64,000 nucleotides of DNA from contig NZ_JAIUMR010000001.1 in the NCBI RefSeq assembly GCF_022565475.1, positions 1 to 64,000 of the forward strand, written 5' to 3'. Shown here one piece after another: positions 40,407 to 50,852 of the stretch. The notes under the pieces are model-generated. The model was not told where the DNA came from, did no database searches, and saw only the letters and a list, made by a program, of their open reading frames with translations. This stretch comes from Aliidiomarina sp. Lineage in GTDB: Bacteria > Pseudomonadota > Gammaproteobacteria > Enterobacterales > Alteromonadaceae. The translations under genes and the position numbers were made by a program. Within the stretch, counting starts at the first letter, position 1; every line of letters starts with the position of its first letter.

Positions 40407-41626
40407 GCTAAACCCCCTTGTTTCAATGCACGGATCCGGCTAGCTAAGCTAAACAGCCGGATGAAACCTGCCGCATCTTTTTGTTGGTAGACTTCATCTT
40501 GTTCAAAGGTCGCAAATGCTTCTGAATATAGGCTATAAGGTGATTGACGCCCCAAGACGGTAATATTGCCTTTATACAGTCCAACGCGCACCGTACCGGT
40601 CAATTTACTCGCGAGCACGGCGACAGATGCAAGCAAGGCTTCGCGCACGGGTGTGAACCACTGGCCATCATAAAGTAAATCTGCAAGTTGCTGACCGAGC
40701 TGATGACGTAAGCGTTGACAGGGACGGTCATGGACTAATTCTTCAAGGCCACGCAATGCCTGATACCAAATTGCACCACCGGGTGTTTCATAGCAGCCAC
40801 GTGATTTCATGCCAACAAGACGGTTTTCAACAATGTCGATTCGGCCGACACCATGCTCAGCACCGATGGTATTGAGCACGATCAGCGCTTCCGTTTGTGA
40901 GACGCCAGTGCCATTAATCGCGACAAGTTCTCCAGAGTTAAATTTAAGTTCAACAACTTCTTCTTTATCCGGCGCCTGTTGCGGTGAATTACTTAACGTC
41001 CACACTTGCTCACTCGGTTGTTGCCATGGATCTTCTAGCTCGCCGCCTTCATGGGAGATGTGCCATAAATTCGCATCACGGCTATAGATTTTTGTCGCCG
41101 ACGCCGATGTTTTAATATCGCGTTCTGCAAGGTAATCCAATAGTTCTTGGCGCGAGCGCATGTGCCATTCCCGCCACGGTGCAATAATTGTCAGGTGCGG
41201 CGCTAAGGCAGCAAACGTGCTTTCAAAACGGACTTGGTCGTTGCCCTTGCCGGTACAGCCGTGACACACAGCATCGGCGCCAACCTCAAGCGCGACTTGC
41301 ACTTGTGCTTCAGCAATGACTGGACGCGCCAAGGCAGTGCCGAGAAGGTATTGTTCTTCATAAATCGCACCAGCCTGCATCGCCGGAGAGATCAATTCAT
41401 TGACGAACTTATCTTTTAAATCGACGACATAACACGCCGACGCACCTGACTTTAAGGCTTTTTCTTCAATGCCTACGAGTTCTTCGTCACCTTGTCCGAC
41501 GTCAGCGACAAAGGCGACGACTTCGCAATCGTAATTCTCTTTCAACCAAGGAATAATTGCCGAGGTGTCGAGCCCACCTGAATAGGCCAAAACAACTTTT
41601 TTAACGCTAGTATTTAATTTGCTCAT
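40403..41626 (-). CDS. argG: argininosuccinate synthase
   Basis: Joins citrulline and aspartate using ATP. The 407-aa protein has the PP-loop [12 protein letters not shown] (residues 13-24) and [13 protein letters not shown]. It belongs to the argCBFGH(A) operon and overlaps both neighbours by 4 nt (ATGA). Confidence 0.96.
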   Translation of the reverse strand: MSKLNTSVKKVVLAYSGGLDTSAIIPWLKENYDCEVVAFVADVGQGDEELVGIEEKALKSGASACYVVDLKDKFVNELISPAMQAGAIYEEQYLLGTALARPVIAEAQVQVALEVGADAVCHGCTGKGNDQVRFESTFAALAPHLTIIAPWREWHMRSRQELLDYLAERDIKTSASATKIYSRDANLWHISHEGGELEDPWQQPSEQVWTLSNSPQQAPDKEEVVELKFNSGELVAINGTGVSQTEALIVLNTIGAEHGVGRIDIVENRLVGMKSRGCYETPGGAIWYQALRGLEELVHDRPCQRLRHQLGQQLADLLYDGQWFTPVREALLASVAVLASKLTGTVRVGLYKGNITVLGRQSPYSLYSEAFATFEQDEVYQQKDAAGFIRLFSLASRIRALKQGGLA

Positions 41627-42534
41627 GAGTGGCTAGACTCCTCGAATAGATGATGAATAACTGCTTTTTGTACATATAACCGATTTTCTGCTTGCTGCAA
41701 CACGGCACTGATAGGACCGTCCATAACTTCATCGGTAATCTCGTCATTGCGATGAGCCGGTAGACAATGCATCACGGTTGTTGCTTGTAATCGTTCGACT
41801 AATTGTTGATTCACTTGATAGGCACTAAAAATGCGCTTTGTCTCCGCATAGTCGCGACTATCGCCCATCGATAGCCAGGTATCGGTGTAAATAACATCAG
41901 CGTGTGGAACGGCATTCAGATCAGTACCCAGCTGAATTTTATGTGCTGGATAGCGCTGATTAAGTTCGCTTAAAAACTCAGCTTGCGGGCCAAACCCTTG
42001 CGGGCAGATGACCGTGAGTTTCAAATCCAGTGCGGCCGCGCCGACCATGAAGCTTTGGCAGACGTTATTTCCTTCGCCAACGTAGAGAATATCGACGACT
42101 TTCATGTCTATCGGGTAACGCTCCTGAATAGTTAACAAGTCCGCTAAACTTTGGCACGGGTGGTGTTGGTCACATAGTGCGTTAATGACTGGAATATTTG
42201 CGGCGGTTAACGCATGCAGCGTTTCGTGCTTGAATACACGCGCAACAATACCGTGTGTCCAGCAGGCTAAATTGCGGGCAATATCTTCCACTGATTCACG
42301 TTGCCCCGGCTGCACCATTTGCGCATCAAGATACAAGGGTTGTGCACCGAGTTGATTAATTCCCACCTCAAAACTCACCCGTGTGCGCAAGCTCGGTTTT
42401 TCAAACAACATGGCGATTGACTTGCTCTTCAAACTATATTGAAAACTTGCGGGATGCGCTTTCATATAGCCTGCTAAGGTCAATGCGTGGCGGATCTGCT
42501 CGGCCGTCAGATCAAATAAAGACAATAAATGCAT
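41623..42534 (-). CDS. argF: ornithine carbamoyltransferase
   Basis: Makes citrulline from ornithine and carbamoyl phosphate. The 303-aa protein has the carbamoyl-phosphate loop [25 protein letters not shown] and the ornithine/Cys site HCLPAHR. The first phosphate-loop residue pattern is SLRT rather than STRT. The spacing to argB is 45 nt, the widest in the operon. Confidence 0.94.
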   Translation of the reverse strand: MHLLSLFDLTAEQIRHALTLAGYMKAHPASFQYSLKSKSIAMLFEKPSLRTRVSFEVGINQLGAQPLYLDAQMVQPGQRESVEDIARNLACWTHGIVARVFKHETLHALTAANIPVINALCDQHHPCQSLADLLTIQERYPIDMKVVDILYVGEGNNVCQSFMVGAAALDLKLTVICPQGFGPQAEFLSELNQRYPAHKIQLGTDLNAVPHADVIYTDTWLSMGDSRDYAETKRIFSAYQVNQQLVERLQATTVMHCLPAHRNDEITDEVMDGPISAVLQQAENRLYVQKAVIHHLFEESSHS

Positions 42535-42579
42535 AATAGTTCTCTTCGAATGGGTTCGAACGATAGATTTAGAATGAGT

Positions 42580-43371
42580 TTAAACGCGTATATGGGTGCC
42601 TAAACGCTCACCCCGCAACAAAGCGATTACAGTCTGAGCATCAGCCCACCCAGCAATCGCGGTGCTTCGTCGTGAACGCTCGGCCGCAAGAATGGCAGCT
42701 TTCAGTTTCACCTGCATACCACCTTTTATGAAGGGTTCAGTCAACAGGACGCGTGCTTCAACGAGTGATAGTTCGTTGATCGGATTCTGCTGAAGATCAA
42801 GAATTGCGGGTACGTCACTGAATAAGAACAGTTCAGCTTGCAACAACATGGCAATAGCCGCTGCTGCATAATCTGCATTAACGTTACGCAGTTGAAACTG
42901 ATCATCGATGCCAATCGAGCTGATGACCGGGCAAAAGCCTTGGGTTAAAAGACAATGGATTAACGCCTCACCGGTCGTGTTCTCAGTGGCTTCTGTTTTC
43001 GGTTCACCTACTAAACCGAGGCTCGGTACCGGCTCTAACCCACACAATGGACCGTCAGCGAGGCTCAAACCAACAGCAGAAATACCTGCTTTCTGCGCCG
43101 CGGCAACCAAGGCTTTATTGGTAGTACCGGCAAGGGCACCAACAATAAGATCGATTTGCTCGGCTGAAGTGACGCGCTGACCATCAATCTTAGTGCTGCT
43201 GAGTCCGGCTTGGTGTAACTGCTGATCGACAGCATTGCCACCGCCATGAACGATCACAACCAATTCTCCACTGGCTTTTACGGCCGCTAAAAAGTTCGCC
43301 AATGCGGTTTGATTTTCAAGAATCGCACCGCCAACTTTAATCACCTTAACGGCTTTAGAGGACGATAACAT
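42580..43371 (-). CDS. argB: acetylglutamate kinase
   Basis: Phosphorylates N-acetylglutamate. The 263-aa amino-acid-kinase family protein has KVIKVGGAIL, the VIVHGGGNAVD loop and NVNADYAAAAIA. It lacks the N-terminal helix typical of arginine-inhibited kinases, so feedback control probably acts elsewhere (inference). It overlaps argC by 1 nt (TGATG). Confidence 0.94.
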   Translation of the reverse strand: MLSSSKAVKVIKVGGAILENQTALANFLAAVKASGELVVIVHGGGNAVDQQLHQAGLSSTKIDGQRVTSAEQIDLIVGALAGTTNKALVAAAQKAGISAVGLSLADGPLCGLEPVPSLGLVGEPKTEATENTTGEALIHCLLTQGFCPVISSIGIDDQFQLRNVNADYAAAAIAMLLQAELFLFSDVPAILDLQQNPINELSLVEARVLLTEPFIKGGMQVKLKAAILAAERSRRSTAIAGWADAQTVIALLRGERLGTHIRV

Positions 43372-44438
43372 CAGGCACCTCCACTCAAGCCAAGGTGGCG
43401 TTCAAAGCCGGCATTGACAGCTAAGCCACATACCCGGTTTGCCGCCTGCACCGCCTGACTTGCCGCACCTTTCAATAGATTGTCTAAGGCCGCGATGACA
43501 ATCAGTTGTTGCTCCTCAACGGCGACAAAAATATCGCAAAACGGTGTGTGTGCCACATGCTGTACAGCCGGAGGTTGCGCGACAAGACGAACGAAAGGCT
43601 GTTGCGCATAAGCTTTTTGATAAACCGCATGAACTTGCTCGGCGTTGACCTGCGGGCGTAACTGCGCCACGCACGTTGCAACAATTCCACGTGGGTATGG
43701 ACCAATTAGGGGGGTAAAAACCACATCTCGCTCTAAGTTATTGGCAATTTCCGGCCGGTGGCGATGTTGAAACACACCATAAGGTTGCACACTCACTTCG
43801 CAAAATGACGTGCGTAAGTTGGCCGCTCGACCAGCACCTGATACGCCACTGATCGCAGTGATCACGGGCACAGATGCTGGTGCAAGCAGACCGCTCTCAC
43901 AGACGGGTAATAAGGCTAAACTCGCTGCTGTTGGGTAGCATCCGGGAATGCTAAAGAGCGGTAGCTGACTGAGTTCTTGCGGAAACTCGGCGAGCATATA
44001 ATTCGCCAATGGTAGAAGTTCTGGTGCCGGATGCGTAAAACCATAGGTTGCCGCAAACTGTGCCGCGTCTTTGAAGCGAAAAGCGCCGGATAGATCGAAT
44101 ACCTTTATATTTTGTCCAATCAGCACTTTGGCAAGTTCTGCACTGGCTTCATGTGGGAGCGCTAAAAAGGCAACATCGATGTCGTTCAATGCGGTAAAGT
44201 CGCCGAGAAAAGGCTCGATGAGCAGGTTTGAACGCCCAGCGAGTTGTGGTGCAAGCGCTGCCCAAGCAACCGTTTGTGCACGTTCAGAGGCGTAAGCTTT
44301 GACCACCGTAAAGTGTTCATGATGTTGTAATAATGCCAACAATTCGGAACCGCTATAGCCACTGGCGCCAAATACAGCGACGCGTAATGGAGACTCCGGT
44401 TTAGTATTGAATTGCTGCGAGGACTCTGCTTTATACAT
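43371..44438 (-). CDS. argC: N-acetyl-gamma-glutamyl-phosphate reductase
   Basis: NADPH-dependent reduction of acetylglutamyl phosphate. The 355-aa protein has VAVFGASGYSGSELL and the catalytic Cys in SIPGCYPTAASLAL. It is about 20 residues longer than E. coli ArgC at the N terminus. It is the first gene of the operon. An ARG box covers its start codon, and a promoter and a second ARG box lie upstream. Confidence 0.95.
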   Translation of the reverse strand: MYKAESSQQFNTKPESPLRVAVFGASGYSGSELLALLQHHEHFTVVKAYASERAQTVAWAALAPQLAGRSNLLIEPFLGDFTALNDIDVAFLALPHEASAELAKVLIGQNIKVFDLSGAFRFKDAAQFAATYGFTHPAPELLPLANYMLAEFPQELSQLPLFSIPGCYPTAASLALLPVCESGLLAPASVPVITAISGVSGAGRAANLRTSFCEVSVQPYGVFQHRHRPEIANNLERDVVFTPLIGPYPRGIVATCVAQLRPQVNAEQVHAVYQKAYAQQPFVRLVAQPPAVQHVAHTPFCDIFVAVEEQQLIVIAALDNLLKGAASQAVQAANRVCGLAVNAGFERHLGLSGGA

Positions 44439-44452
44439 GAATAATCATTCAA
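44437..44452 (-). promoter_or_regulatory. ARG box over the argC start
   Basis: TGAATAATCATTCA (44438-44451) matches all ten fixed bases of the ArgR consensus TGAAT-N4-ATTCA. It overlaps the argC ATG by one base, downstream of the promoter. Confidence 0.7.
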
Positions 44453-44477
44453 CTACGATAACTAACGACCCGCTTAG

Positions 44478-44505
44478 AATATCGTAAGCGAGTCGAATTA
44501 GTCAA
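44478..44505 (-). promoter_or_regulatory. candidate argC promoter
   Basis: On the minus strand TTGACT (plus 44500-44505), 16-nt spacer, GATATT (44478-44483). It lies between the two ARG boxes, about 40 nt before the argC start. Confidence 0.55.
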
Positions 44506-44524
44506 TATAGTTATGCGTATAAAA

Positions 44525-44538
44525 TGATTATTTATTCA
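44525..44538 (-). promoter_or_regulatory. second ARG-box-like palindrome
   Basis: TGATTATTTATTCA matches 9 of 10 fixed bases of the ArgR consensus. It lies just upstream of the argC -35 element and a few bases past the nitroreductase stop. Confidence 0.5.
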
Positions 44539-44541
44539 TTA

Positions 44542-45087
44542 TTAGCGTTGAATGAAGATGCTTTTATCTTTCTTCGGTTTAATCGGAGTCGGTACCGCAG
44601 GTGTGCCGACATAAAGAAAGCCAACAATATCGTTGTCGATTGAAATTCCGAGTGCTTGTTTCATGTGATCAGATTCAGCATAAACTCCAGTTCGCCAAAT
44701 TGCACCAAGTCCTTGCGCAAACGCCATTTGCTGCATCGCCATGGTTGCACAAGCCGCACTGGCATATTGTTCCTGTCTTGGTACTTTCGGCTCATCACAA
44801 TAACGTGTTGTGACAACAATTAAGCACGGCGATCGCAACGGTAATTGCGCTGCCCTCGTCTGCTCGGCTTCACTTAATCCTTCCAGATTCGCCACGGCAA
44901 CGAAAATCTCACTGAGTGTGTGTAATGCTTCGTGCTGAAATACATGACATTCATACGGCGTTAGATTCATATGATCGGGCACACGTAAAGCAGCCGCCTC
45001 AAGCAAGGCAAGCTGATCTTGAGTGGGTCCAGGTGCGACCAGACGCGGCATAGACGAACGGTTTAACAGAAGTTCTACTGCTTTCAT
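44542..45087 (-). CDS. ydjA: nitroreductase family protein, YdjA-like
   Basis: The 181-aa FMN-dependent NAD(P)H oxidoreductase has the start AVELLLNRSSMPRLVAP, CATMAMQQMAFAQGLGAIWRTG and IVGFLYVGTP, close to the minimal nitroreductase YdjA of E. coli (183 aa). The natural substrate is unknown. ATG 45087 follows GGAAC; the in-frame ATG at 45141 would add 18 residues not in the family. Confidence 0.87.
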   Translation of the reverse strand: MKAVELLLNRSSMPRLVAPGPTQDQLALLEAAALRVPDHMNLTPYECHVFQHEALHTLSEIFVAVANLEGLSEAEQTRAAQLPLRSPCLIVVTTRYCDEPKVPRQEQYASAACATMAMQQMAFAQGLGAIWRTGVYAESDHMKQALGISIDNDIVGFLYVGTPAVPTPIKPKKDKSIFIQR

Positions 45088-45249
45088 AATCAGTTCCACA
45101 ACTAACAAAATAGAGTTGCTGTTAGCAACGTCGGCTATCACAGCATCGATACATTAGCATTGGAATAGAATTGTTACAAAAGACCGCTTCGCATAAAGCG
45201 TTTAAATGGTTAAACTATCACCAAACAACAACAGCGTGGACCCATAAAA

Positions 45250-47106
45250 ATGAAATTTCTAGCCCGCATACTTCGCCCTATTTGGAACTTCATCAATACG
45301 GTGCGCCGTATTATTCTTAACTTTATTTTCTTTGTTCTGGTCATCATCATTGGTGTCGCCCTCTTCAGTGGTGACAAAGAACCAACAGTTCCCGATGGTG
45401 GCTTGTTGGTGCTCAATCCATTTGGCATCCTCGTTGAAGAAGCGTCCTATTTGTCACCGAGTGATCGCTTTTTAGCCGAAGCACTCGGCAATTCACCAAT
45501 TCCAGAAACCAGTCTGCATGATTTTCTTGCGGTAATTGAACACGCCGCCAACGACGACCGCGTGGCCGGTGTTGTCCTCGACCTGCGCTATTTCTGGGGC
45601 GGTGGTATTAGCAAGATGGAAAAAGTGGCGGAACAACTTGAACTCGTTCGCGCGGCCGGTAAACCCATTATTGCCCACGGCAATTCCTTTGGTCAGTCGC
45701 AGTACTTTCTTGCAAGTCAGGCCGATACGATATATCTAAATCCGCAAGGTGCTGTCAGTGTGGAAGGTTTTCACGCCTATCAAACTTACTTCAAAGGCTT
45801 GTTTGACAAGCTCCATGTAAAACCGTACATCTTCCGCGTCGGTGATTTTAAATCTGCAGTTGAACCCTACAGCCGTATGGATATGTCAGAAGAAGCAAAG
45901 GAAGCCAATCAAGAGTGGATTGACGGTCAATGGCAACTTTACCTTGCTGGCATCACCCGTCATCGTGACATCGCTCCTGAATTGCTAAGTGGCCAAATGG
46001 ACGACTACCTGCGTTTGTTTGCAGCAGCTGACAATAGCCAGGCACAAATGGCATTGGATGCTGGTTTAGTGGATGAATTAGCGCATGCAGAAGCAATCCG
46101 CAACGCGCTGATCGAAATCGGTGGCGCGAATGATAATGGCAATGGTAACAGCTATCGGCATATTACTTGGCGTGATTATATGCGCGTGATCGATCGCGAG
46201 AACGTTATCAAGAAGCCGGACACTCGCCCAGAAGTTCGTGTCGTATTTGCTGCCGGTACTATTTTAGATGGTCGCCAGCCACGTGGCACGGTTGGCGGAG
46301 AAAGCCTCTCGGCGGAACTTCGCCGCGCACGCCTTGATGACAATGTAAAAGCCGTTGTCTTACGGATTGATAGCCCAGGCGGCAGTGCATTTGCGTCAGA
46401 GCAAATTCGTCAGGAAGTCCTCCAGTTACGCGAAGCCGGGAAACCTGTGGTCGCTTCTATGAGTTCTGTCGCTGCCTCAGGTGGCTATTGGATTGCTGCT
46501 GGTGCCGATGAGATTTATGCAACGCCTGCAACAATCACGGGTTCAATTGGTGTCTTTGGCATGTTCTTGTCGTTGCAGGAAACATTAGCGCAAGTGGGTG
46601 TGTATACCGATGGCGTATCCTCCACTGAGTTCCCCTACATAAGCATCGAACGCGATCTCAATGATGCCGCGCAGGAAGCGATTCAACGTGGCGTTGACCG
46701 GATTTATGACGAATTCTTAAGTCTAGTTGCTGAGGCTCGCAATATGACCGTGGCGGAAGTCCATGAGGTCGCGCAAGGTCGTGTCTGGACAGGTAGTCGT
46801 GCTCTTGAATTAGGTCTTGTCGACGCCTTAGGTGAATTAGAGGATGCGGTCATCGCCGTCGCTGCGCGCGCCGAGCTTGAGGATTACCAGGTCACCTTCC
46901 CGACGGTCGAGCTCACGGGGATGGAAGCCTTGTTGGCTCAGATTTTCGACACCAGCGTGAAGTTTGCGCCAAACCTGTTTAAAACGAAATCGCCGACGTT
47001 GCTCGAGCAAAAAGTGTTAGAATTACGCCGCGAGGTTGAGGCGTTAAACGAGTTTAACGACCCTAATTATATTTATGCACGTTGTTTAGAGTGTAAGGTC
47101 TATTAG
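45250..47106 (+). CDS. sppA: signal peptide peptidase SppA (protease IV)
   Basis: Inner-membrane protease that degrades cleaved signal peptides. The 618-aa protein (same length as E. coli) has an N-terminal membrane helix (about 19-39) and two S49 domains. The catalytic dyad is split between them: K201 in RVGDFKSAVEP and S410 in SVAASGGYW. It shares one base with the ansA start and is probably translationally coupled. Confidence 0.96.
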   Translation: MKFLARILRPIWNFINTVRRIILNFIFFVLVIIIGVALFSGDKEPTVPDGGLLVLNPFGILVEEASYLSPSDRFLAEALGNSPIPETSLHDFLAVIEHAANDDRVAGVVLDLRYFWGGGISKMEKVAEQLELVRAAGKPIIAHGNSFGQSQYFLASQADTIYLNPQGAVSVEGFHAYQTYFKGLFDKLHVKPYIFRVGDFKSAVEPYSRMDMSEEAKEANQEWIDGQWQLYLAGITRHRDIAPELLSGQMDDYLRLFAAADNSQAQMALDAGLVDELAHAEAIRNALIEIGGANDNGNGNSYRHITWRDYMRVIDRENVIKKPDTRPEVRVVFAAGTILDGRQPRGTVGGESLSAELRRARLDDNVKAVVLRIDSPGGSAFASEQIRQEVLQLREAGKPVVASMSSVAASGGYWIAAGADEIYATPATITGSIGVFGMFLSLQETLAQVGVYTDGVSSTEFPYISIERDLNDAAQEAIQRGVDRIYDEFLSLVAEARNMTVAEVHEVAQGRVWTGSRALELGLVDALGELEDAVIAVAARAELEDYQVTFPTVELTGMEALLAQIFDTSVKFAPNLFKTKSPTLLEQKVLELRREVEALNEFNDPNYIYARCLECKVY

Positions 47107-48125
47107 TGGCAGAACGAAAAAAGAGAATTTATATCGCCTATACAGGCGGAACCATTGGCATGATGCGTTCGGCACATGGATATGTGCCGGCGCCGGGCTT
47201 CCTTGCTGAAAGTATGCAAGGTATGCCGGAGTTTTATCGACCGGAAATGCCAGAGTTTACGTTATGCGAATACTCGCCTCTGATGGACTCGTCGGACATG
47301 ACGCCGGCAGATTGGCAGCGAATCGCTGAAGACATTCATCGGCATTACGATGATTACGACGGTTTTGTTGTACTCCATGGTACGGATACCATGGCTTACA
47401 CAGCGTCAGCGCTATCCTTTATGTTTGAGAACCTTGGCAAGCCTGTCATCGTGACAGGCTCGCAAATCCCGCTTGCTGCATTGCGTTCTGACGGTCAAAC
47501 AAATCTGCTGAATGCATTGTTTTTGGCAGCACATTACCCCATTCATGAGGTGACATTATTCTTTAATAATCGACTGTTCCGTGGTAATCGAGCCACCAAA
47601 GCCGATGCTGATGGCTTCGATGCCTTCGCATCGCCGAATTTTCCGCCGCTACTTGCTGCGGGTATCGAGATTGAATTAATCGCCGGCGATGTTGAACCCA
47701 TCCGCAACCAACCCTTAGTCTTATCGCCAATTACGGCCCAAGAAATTGGTGTCGTAACCTTGTATCCAGGAATGCGTGCGGAACTGATTGATAATCTCGT
47801 ACAGCACCCGGTGAAAGCGATTATTTTACAGAGTTATGGGGTTGGTAACGCACCGCAGTCTGGTGCGCTAATTAAAGCATTAAAACGAGCAATTGAGGCC
47901 AACATCATCGTCTTAAATTGCACTCAATGCTTCAAAGGCACTGTCAACATGCAAGGCTATGCGACGGGCAATGGCCTCGCCGACATTGGTGTCATTAGCG
48001 GTCACGATATGACGATTGAAGCTGCGCTTACGAAATTACATTATCTCTTGAGCACACAGGCAAATTTGGCCGAAGTTAAAGCGCAACTGGCTAAAAATAT
48101 TCGTGGCGAACTTAGTAATAACTAA
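47106..48125 (+). CDS. ansA: cytoplasmic L-asparaginase I
   Basis: Hydrolyses asparagine to aspartate and ammonia in the cytoplasm. The 339-aa protein has the two catalytic Thr motifs YTGGTIGM (residues 12-19) and LHGTDTMAYTASAL. There is no signal peptide, so it is type I. The start is GTG 47106, overlapping the sppA TAG by one base. sppA-ansA are also neighbours in E. coli. Confidence 0.95.
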   Translation: MAERKKRIYIAYTGGTIGMMRSAHGYVPAPGFLAESMQGMPEFYRPEMPEFTLCEYSPLMDSSDMTPADWQRIAEDIHRHYDDYDGFVVLHGTDTMAYTASALSFMFENLGKPVIVTGSQIPLAALRSDGQTNLLNALFLAAHYPIHEVTLFFNNRLFRGNRATKADADGFDAFASPNFPPLLAAGIEIELIAGDVEPIRNQPLVLSPITAQEIGVVTLYPGMRAELIDNLVQHPVKAIILQSYGVGNAPQSGALIKALKRAIEANIIVLNCTQCFKGTVNMQGYATGNGLADIGVISGHDMTIEAALTKLHYLLSTQANLAEVKAQLAKNIRGELSNN

Positions 48126-48396
48126 CTAACAATCAAAGATTTAGGAGCTTGAATAGTCGGAATCTCTAATTTTATGAGGTAAAACTGGACAACCTTGGCA
48201 AATTGTCTATTCTTAAATTAACCCTTGATTGTTTTTTGGGCACACTGTTCGCAGTTTGGTTAAATCGTCTGTGTTCGGCAAGCTCGATTTTTGTTGTCCC
48301 TGACGATGACGAACAGGAACAATTTCTCTTGCGGCCAGCAACGAACAGATGCTTTGCGCAATGTTTAGCGAACACCCTTTGCTAGACACTTCCCCT
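48126..48396. other. non-coding gap after ansA, possible small RNA or peptide
   Basis: No recognised gene. A TGGACA (48187-48192)/TATTCT pair with a 16-nt spacer could start a plus-strand transcript that ends at the terminator at 48397-48434. A 60-codon frame from TTG 48203 to 48385 has a hydrophobic start but no good RBS and no similarity I recognise. Confidence 0.3.
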
Positions 48397-48434
48397 AAGC
48401 TCGAAACGCCCCCCTTAGTTTCGAGCTTTTCTTT
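48397..48434 (+). terminator. plus-strand terminator between ansA and tatD
   Basis: Perfect 11-bp stem AAGCTCGAAAC (48397-48407) / GTTTCGAGCTT (48418-48428) followed by TTCTTTATTT. It points with ansA but lies 270 nt beyond its stop. Confidence 0.8.
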
Positions 48435-48442
48435 ATTTCGAA

Positions 48443-49228
48443 TTAAACTAAAGCGGTGCGTTCAATACGAAATAAATTGTAGAAATTTTCTCGTGTTTTC
48501 GCCGCGACTTCTTCTACATCTAATCCTTTTAAGCGGGCGACCGTTTCCGCCACGTGCTTCACATATTGTGGATGGTTTTCTTCGCCACGATGAGGAACGG
48601 GTGCAAGCCAAGGTGCATCAGTTTCGATTAACAAACGTTCGATAGGCACACGTTCAACGACCTCACGCAATTCGGTCGCGGAGCGGAAAGTAACAATGCC
48701 GGATATCGAGATATAGAAACCCAAATCAAGTGCCTGCTCCGCCATTTCCAATGACTCTGTAAAGCAGTGCATAACGCCACGGCAACGATCTGCTTGACCT
48801 TCACGTAACATCGCAATTGTGTCTTCGCGCGCGTCACGGGTATGAATAATCAGCGGTTTGTCGACCTGATTGGCAATCTCAATGTGCTTCGCAAAACTCG
48901 CTTGTTGTTCAGCAATGTGCTCCTTGTCATAGTAATAATCAAGCCCGGTTTCACCGACCGCAACGACATCGTCGCGTGCGCACATGGTTGCGAGCAAAGG
49001 AGCGTTAAAGCCATGTTTGGCGACATATAAAGGATGAATGCCACAGGAATAGCTAACCCGTTCGTGGCGGCCGACAATACCTTGCATCTGCTCGAAATCA
49101 TCGAGGGCAACACCAATACAGAGCAAATGCTCGACGCCGGCGGCTTGGGCATCTTGGATGACCTGCTCAACACCAAGTTCAGCGGTAACTTTCAGTTTAT
49201 CAAGATGACAATGTGAATCTACAAACAT
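48443..49228 (-). CDS. ycfH: TatD-family metal-dependent hydrolase (YcfH-like)
   Basis: The 261-aa TIM-barrel metallohydrolase has the metal site DSHCHLDKL at residues 4-12, AVGETGLDYYYD and HTRDAREDT. Its context next to holB and tmk equals that of E. coli YcfH. TatD-type proteins are reported as 3'-5' exonucleases or DNases; the role of YcfH is less well defined. Confidence 0.92.
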   Translation of the reverse strand: MFVDSHCHLDKLKVTAELGVEQVIQDAQAAGVEHLLCIGVALDDFEQMQGIVGRHERVSYSCGIHPLYVAKHGFNAPLLATMCARDDVVAVGETGLDYYYDKEHIAEQQASFAKHIEIANQVDKPLIIHTRDAREDTIAMLREGQADRCRGVMHCFTESLEMAEQALDLGFYISISGIVTFRSATELREVVERVPIERLLIETDAPWLAPVPHRGEENHPQYVKHVAETVARLKGLDVEEVAAKTRENFYNLFRIERTALV

Positions 49229-49267
49229 ATTCGATTTTACCTTACTTGCTGTATACAGTGCCCGCGA

Positions 49268-50236
49268 TTAGACCTTACGATAAATCTGCAACATGAGCTC
49301 ACTGTTCCAGGCTTGCAACAATAACGGTAAGTTAATGCCCGACTGACGCGCTTGTTGGCGTATTTCCAAGGCGCGACGATAGCTCGCATTGGCAATCTCA
49401 TAGCAACGTTGAGCGCTGATATTCGCCGGTGCGACGGCCGCAAAAAGAGGATGTACCTTATTCTCCGCCGCATCACGACAAACTTGTTGGAGACTCGCGA
49501 GCACGCGTTCAAGCCACGACTGGAGCTCGATAGGGTCAGAACTCGTTGGCAGCTGACCACGCAGAAGCCCCTTTAATTCTTTGTCTTCGGCAATTTGCCC
49601 TGTTTGCAACTCCGCTAAAACAGAGAGGGGCTGGCGCTGCGCGCGCTCAAGTTGGTCGGGAGATAACGGGATTTGGCTCAAAGGTGTCAGCCAATCGTTT
49701 AACTCATCTACGCTGGGCCGAGGTAAAGGGTAGCTAGCGATGCGGCTACGAATCGTCGGCAATAGTTGACTGTATTGTTTCGCATACAAACAGAAATAAG
49801 TTGCTTGCGGTGGCTCTTCTAACGTTTTTAACAACGCATTGGCTGCTTGCAACGACATCTGGTCTGCAGACAAAATGCTAATGACTTTGTTGCCACCTTG
49901 CCCTGCCGTCTTCTGAACTTGTTGAACTGCCTGTCGGACCGCATCGACGCCAATTTGCTTTTGTCCCTCAGGCTGCAAAACAATCAGATCCGGATGAGTA
50001 CCCGCAAGGTAAAGCTTACAGCTCTTACATTCACCGCACGCTTGGTTGCGTATTTGGTTTTGCTCACAAAGTAAAAACTGTTCTAAGCGTAAGCGTAGAA
50101 CTTCACTGCCTAATTCCGCAGCATCACTAAAACCGAGGCCATGGGCAAGGCGCTGTTGTTTGAAACTCGTCAGCAGTTGCAACCAGAGCCGTCGCAGCCA
50201 AGGAAAACTGCCCTGCGGAAATTGTTCAGTCGTCAT
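49268..50236 (-). CDS. holB: DNA polymerase III delta-prime subunit
   Basis: Part of the clamp loader. The 322-aa AAA+-like protein has a zinc-module [17 protein letters not shown] and [12 protein letters not shown] (sensor 1 region). It lacks a functional P-loop, as delta-prime does. It starts 11 nt inside the end of tmk. Confidence 0.92.
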   Translation of the reverse strand: MTTEQFPQGSFPWLRRLWLQLLTSFKQQRLAHGLGFSDAAELGSEVLRLRLEQFLLCEQNQIRNQACGECKSCKLYLAGTHPDLIVLQPEGQKQIGVDAVRQAVQQVQKTAGQGGNKVISILSADQMSLQAANALLKTLEEPPQATYFCLYAKQYSQLLPTIRSRIASYPLPRPSVDELNDWLTPLSQIPLSPDQLERAQRQPLSVLAELQTGQIAEDKELKGLLRGQLPTSSDPIELQSWLERVLASLQQVCRDAAENKVHPLFAAVAPANISAQRCYEIANASYRRALEIRQQARQSGINLPLLLQAWNSELMLQIYRKV

Positions 50237-50852
50237 GCGGCCACCGGATTGCTAAGGCACGCTGAATTTGTTGTTGAACGTCGCTTAGTTCATTTCCTGC
50301 ATTGATGATCACTATATTCGGATCTTGACGGGCAATGTCTAAATAACGGGCGCGTGTGCGTTGAAAAAATGCGATCGCTTGCTTCTCAATCCTATCCAGC
50401 GAGCCTCGTGTTTGTGCACGTTGAAGGCCGAGTACTGGATCAATATCAAGATAAAGCGTTAAATCTGGCTGAAAGTCTTTGAGTGTAATTCCCCGCAGGG
50501 TTTGTAGCATTTCATCGCCTAACTCGCGGCCGCCGCCTTGATAAGCGCGCGACGACAAGTCATGGCGGTCACCGACGACCCACTGGCCAGTCGCTAATGC
50601 TGGTTTAATCACATTTTCGACCAGTTGAACCCGCGCCGCATACATTAACAACAGTTCTGCCTCTGCTGTAACCCTTTCGTCCCAGTCGCGTTTAACAAGA
50701 TCCCGCAAGGCTTCGGCGAATGGTGTGCCACCGGGTTCTCGTACCTGAATATAGGACTGTTGTTGTGCGGCAATCCAGTCGCTGACTGTTTGCACCGCGG
50801 TGCTTTTCCCTGCACCTTCGAGCCCTTCTATGACAATAAACTGACCTTTCAT
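50226..50852 (-). CDS. tmk: thymidylate kinase
   Basis: Phosphorylates dTMP to dTDP. The 208-aa protein has the P-loop GLEGAGKST (residues 9-17), the DR(H) motif [17 protein letters not shown] and the LID region with [14 protein letters not shown]. It is coupled to mltG by an ATGA overlap. Confidence 0.95.
   Translation of the reverse strand: MKGQFIVIEGLEGAGKSTAVQTVSDWIAAQQQSYIQVREPGGTPFAEALRDLVKRDWDERVTAEAELLLMYAARVQLVENVIKPALATGQWVVGDRHDLSSRAYQGGGRELGDEMLQTLRGITLKDFQPDLTLYLDIDPVLGLQRAQTRGSLDRIEKQAIAFFQRTRARYLDIARQDPNIVIINAGNELSDVQQQIQRALAIRWPHDD

Noticed and set aside
48203-48385. 60-codon frame after ansA as a definite small protein gene
   Set aside because: TTG start without Shine-Dalgarno and no known similarity; kept only as part of a speculative finding.
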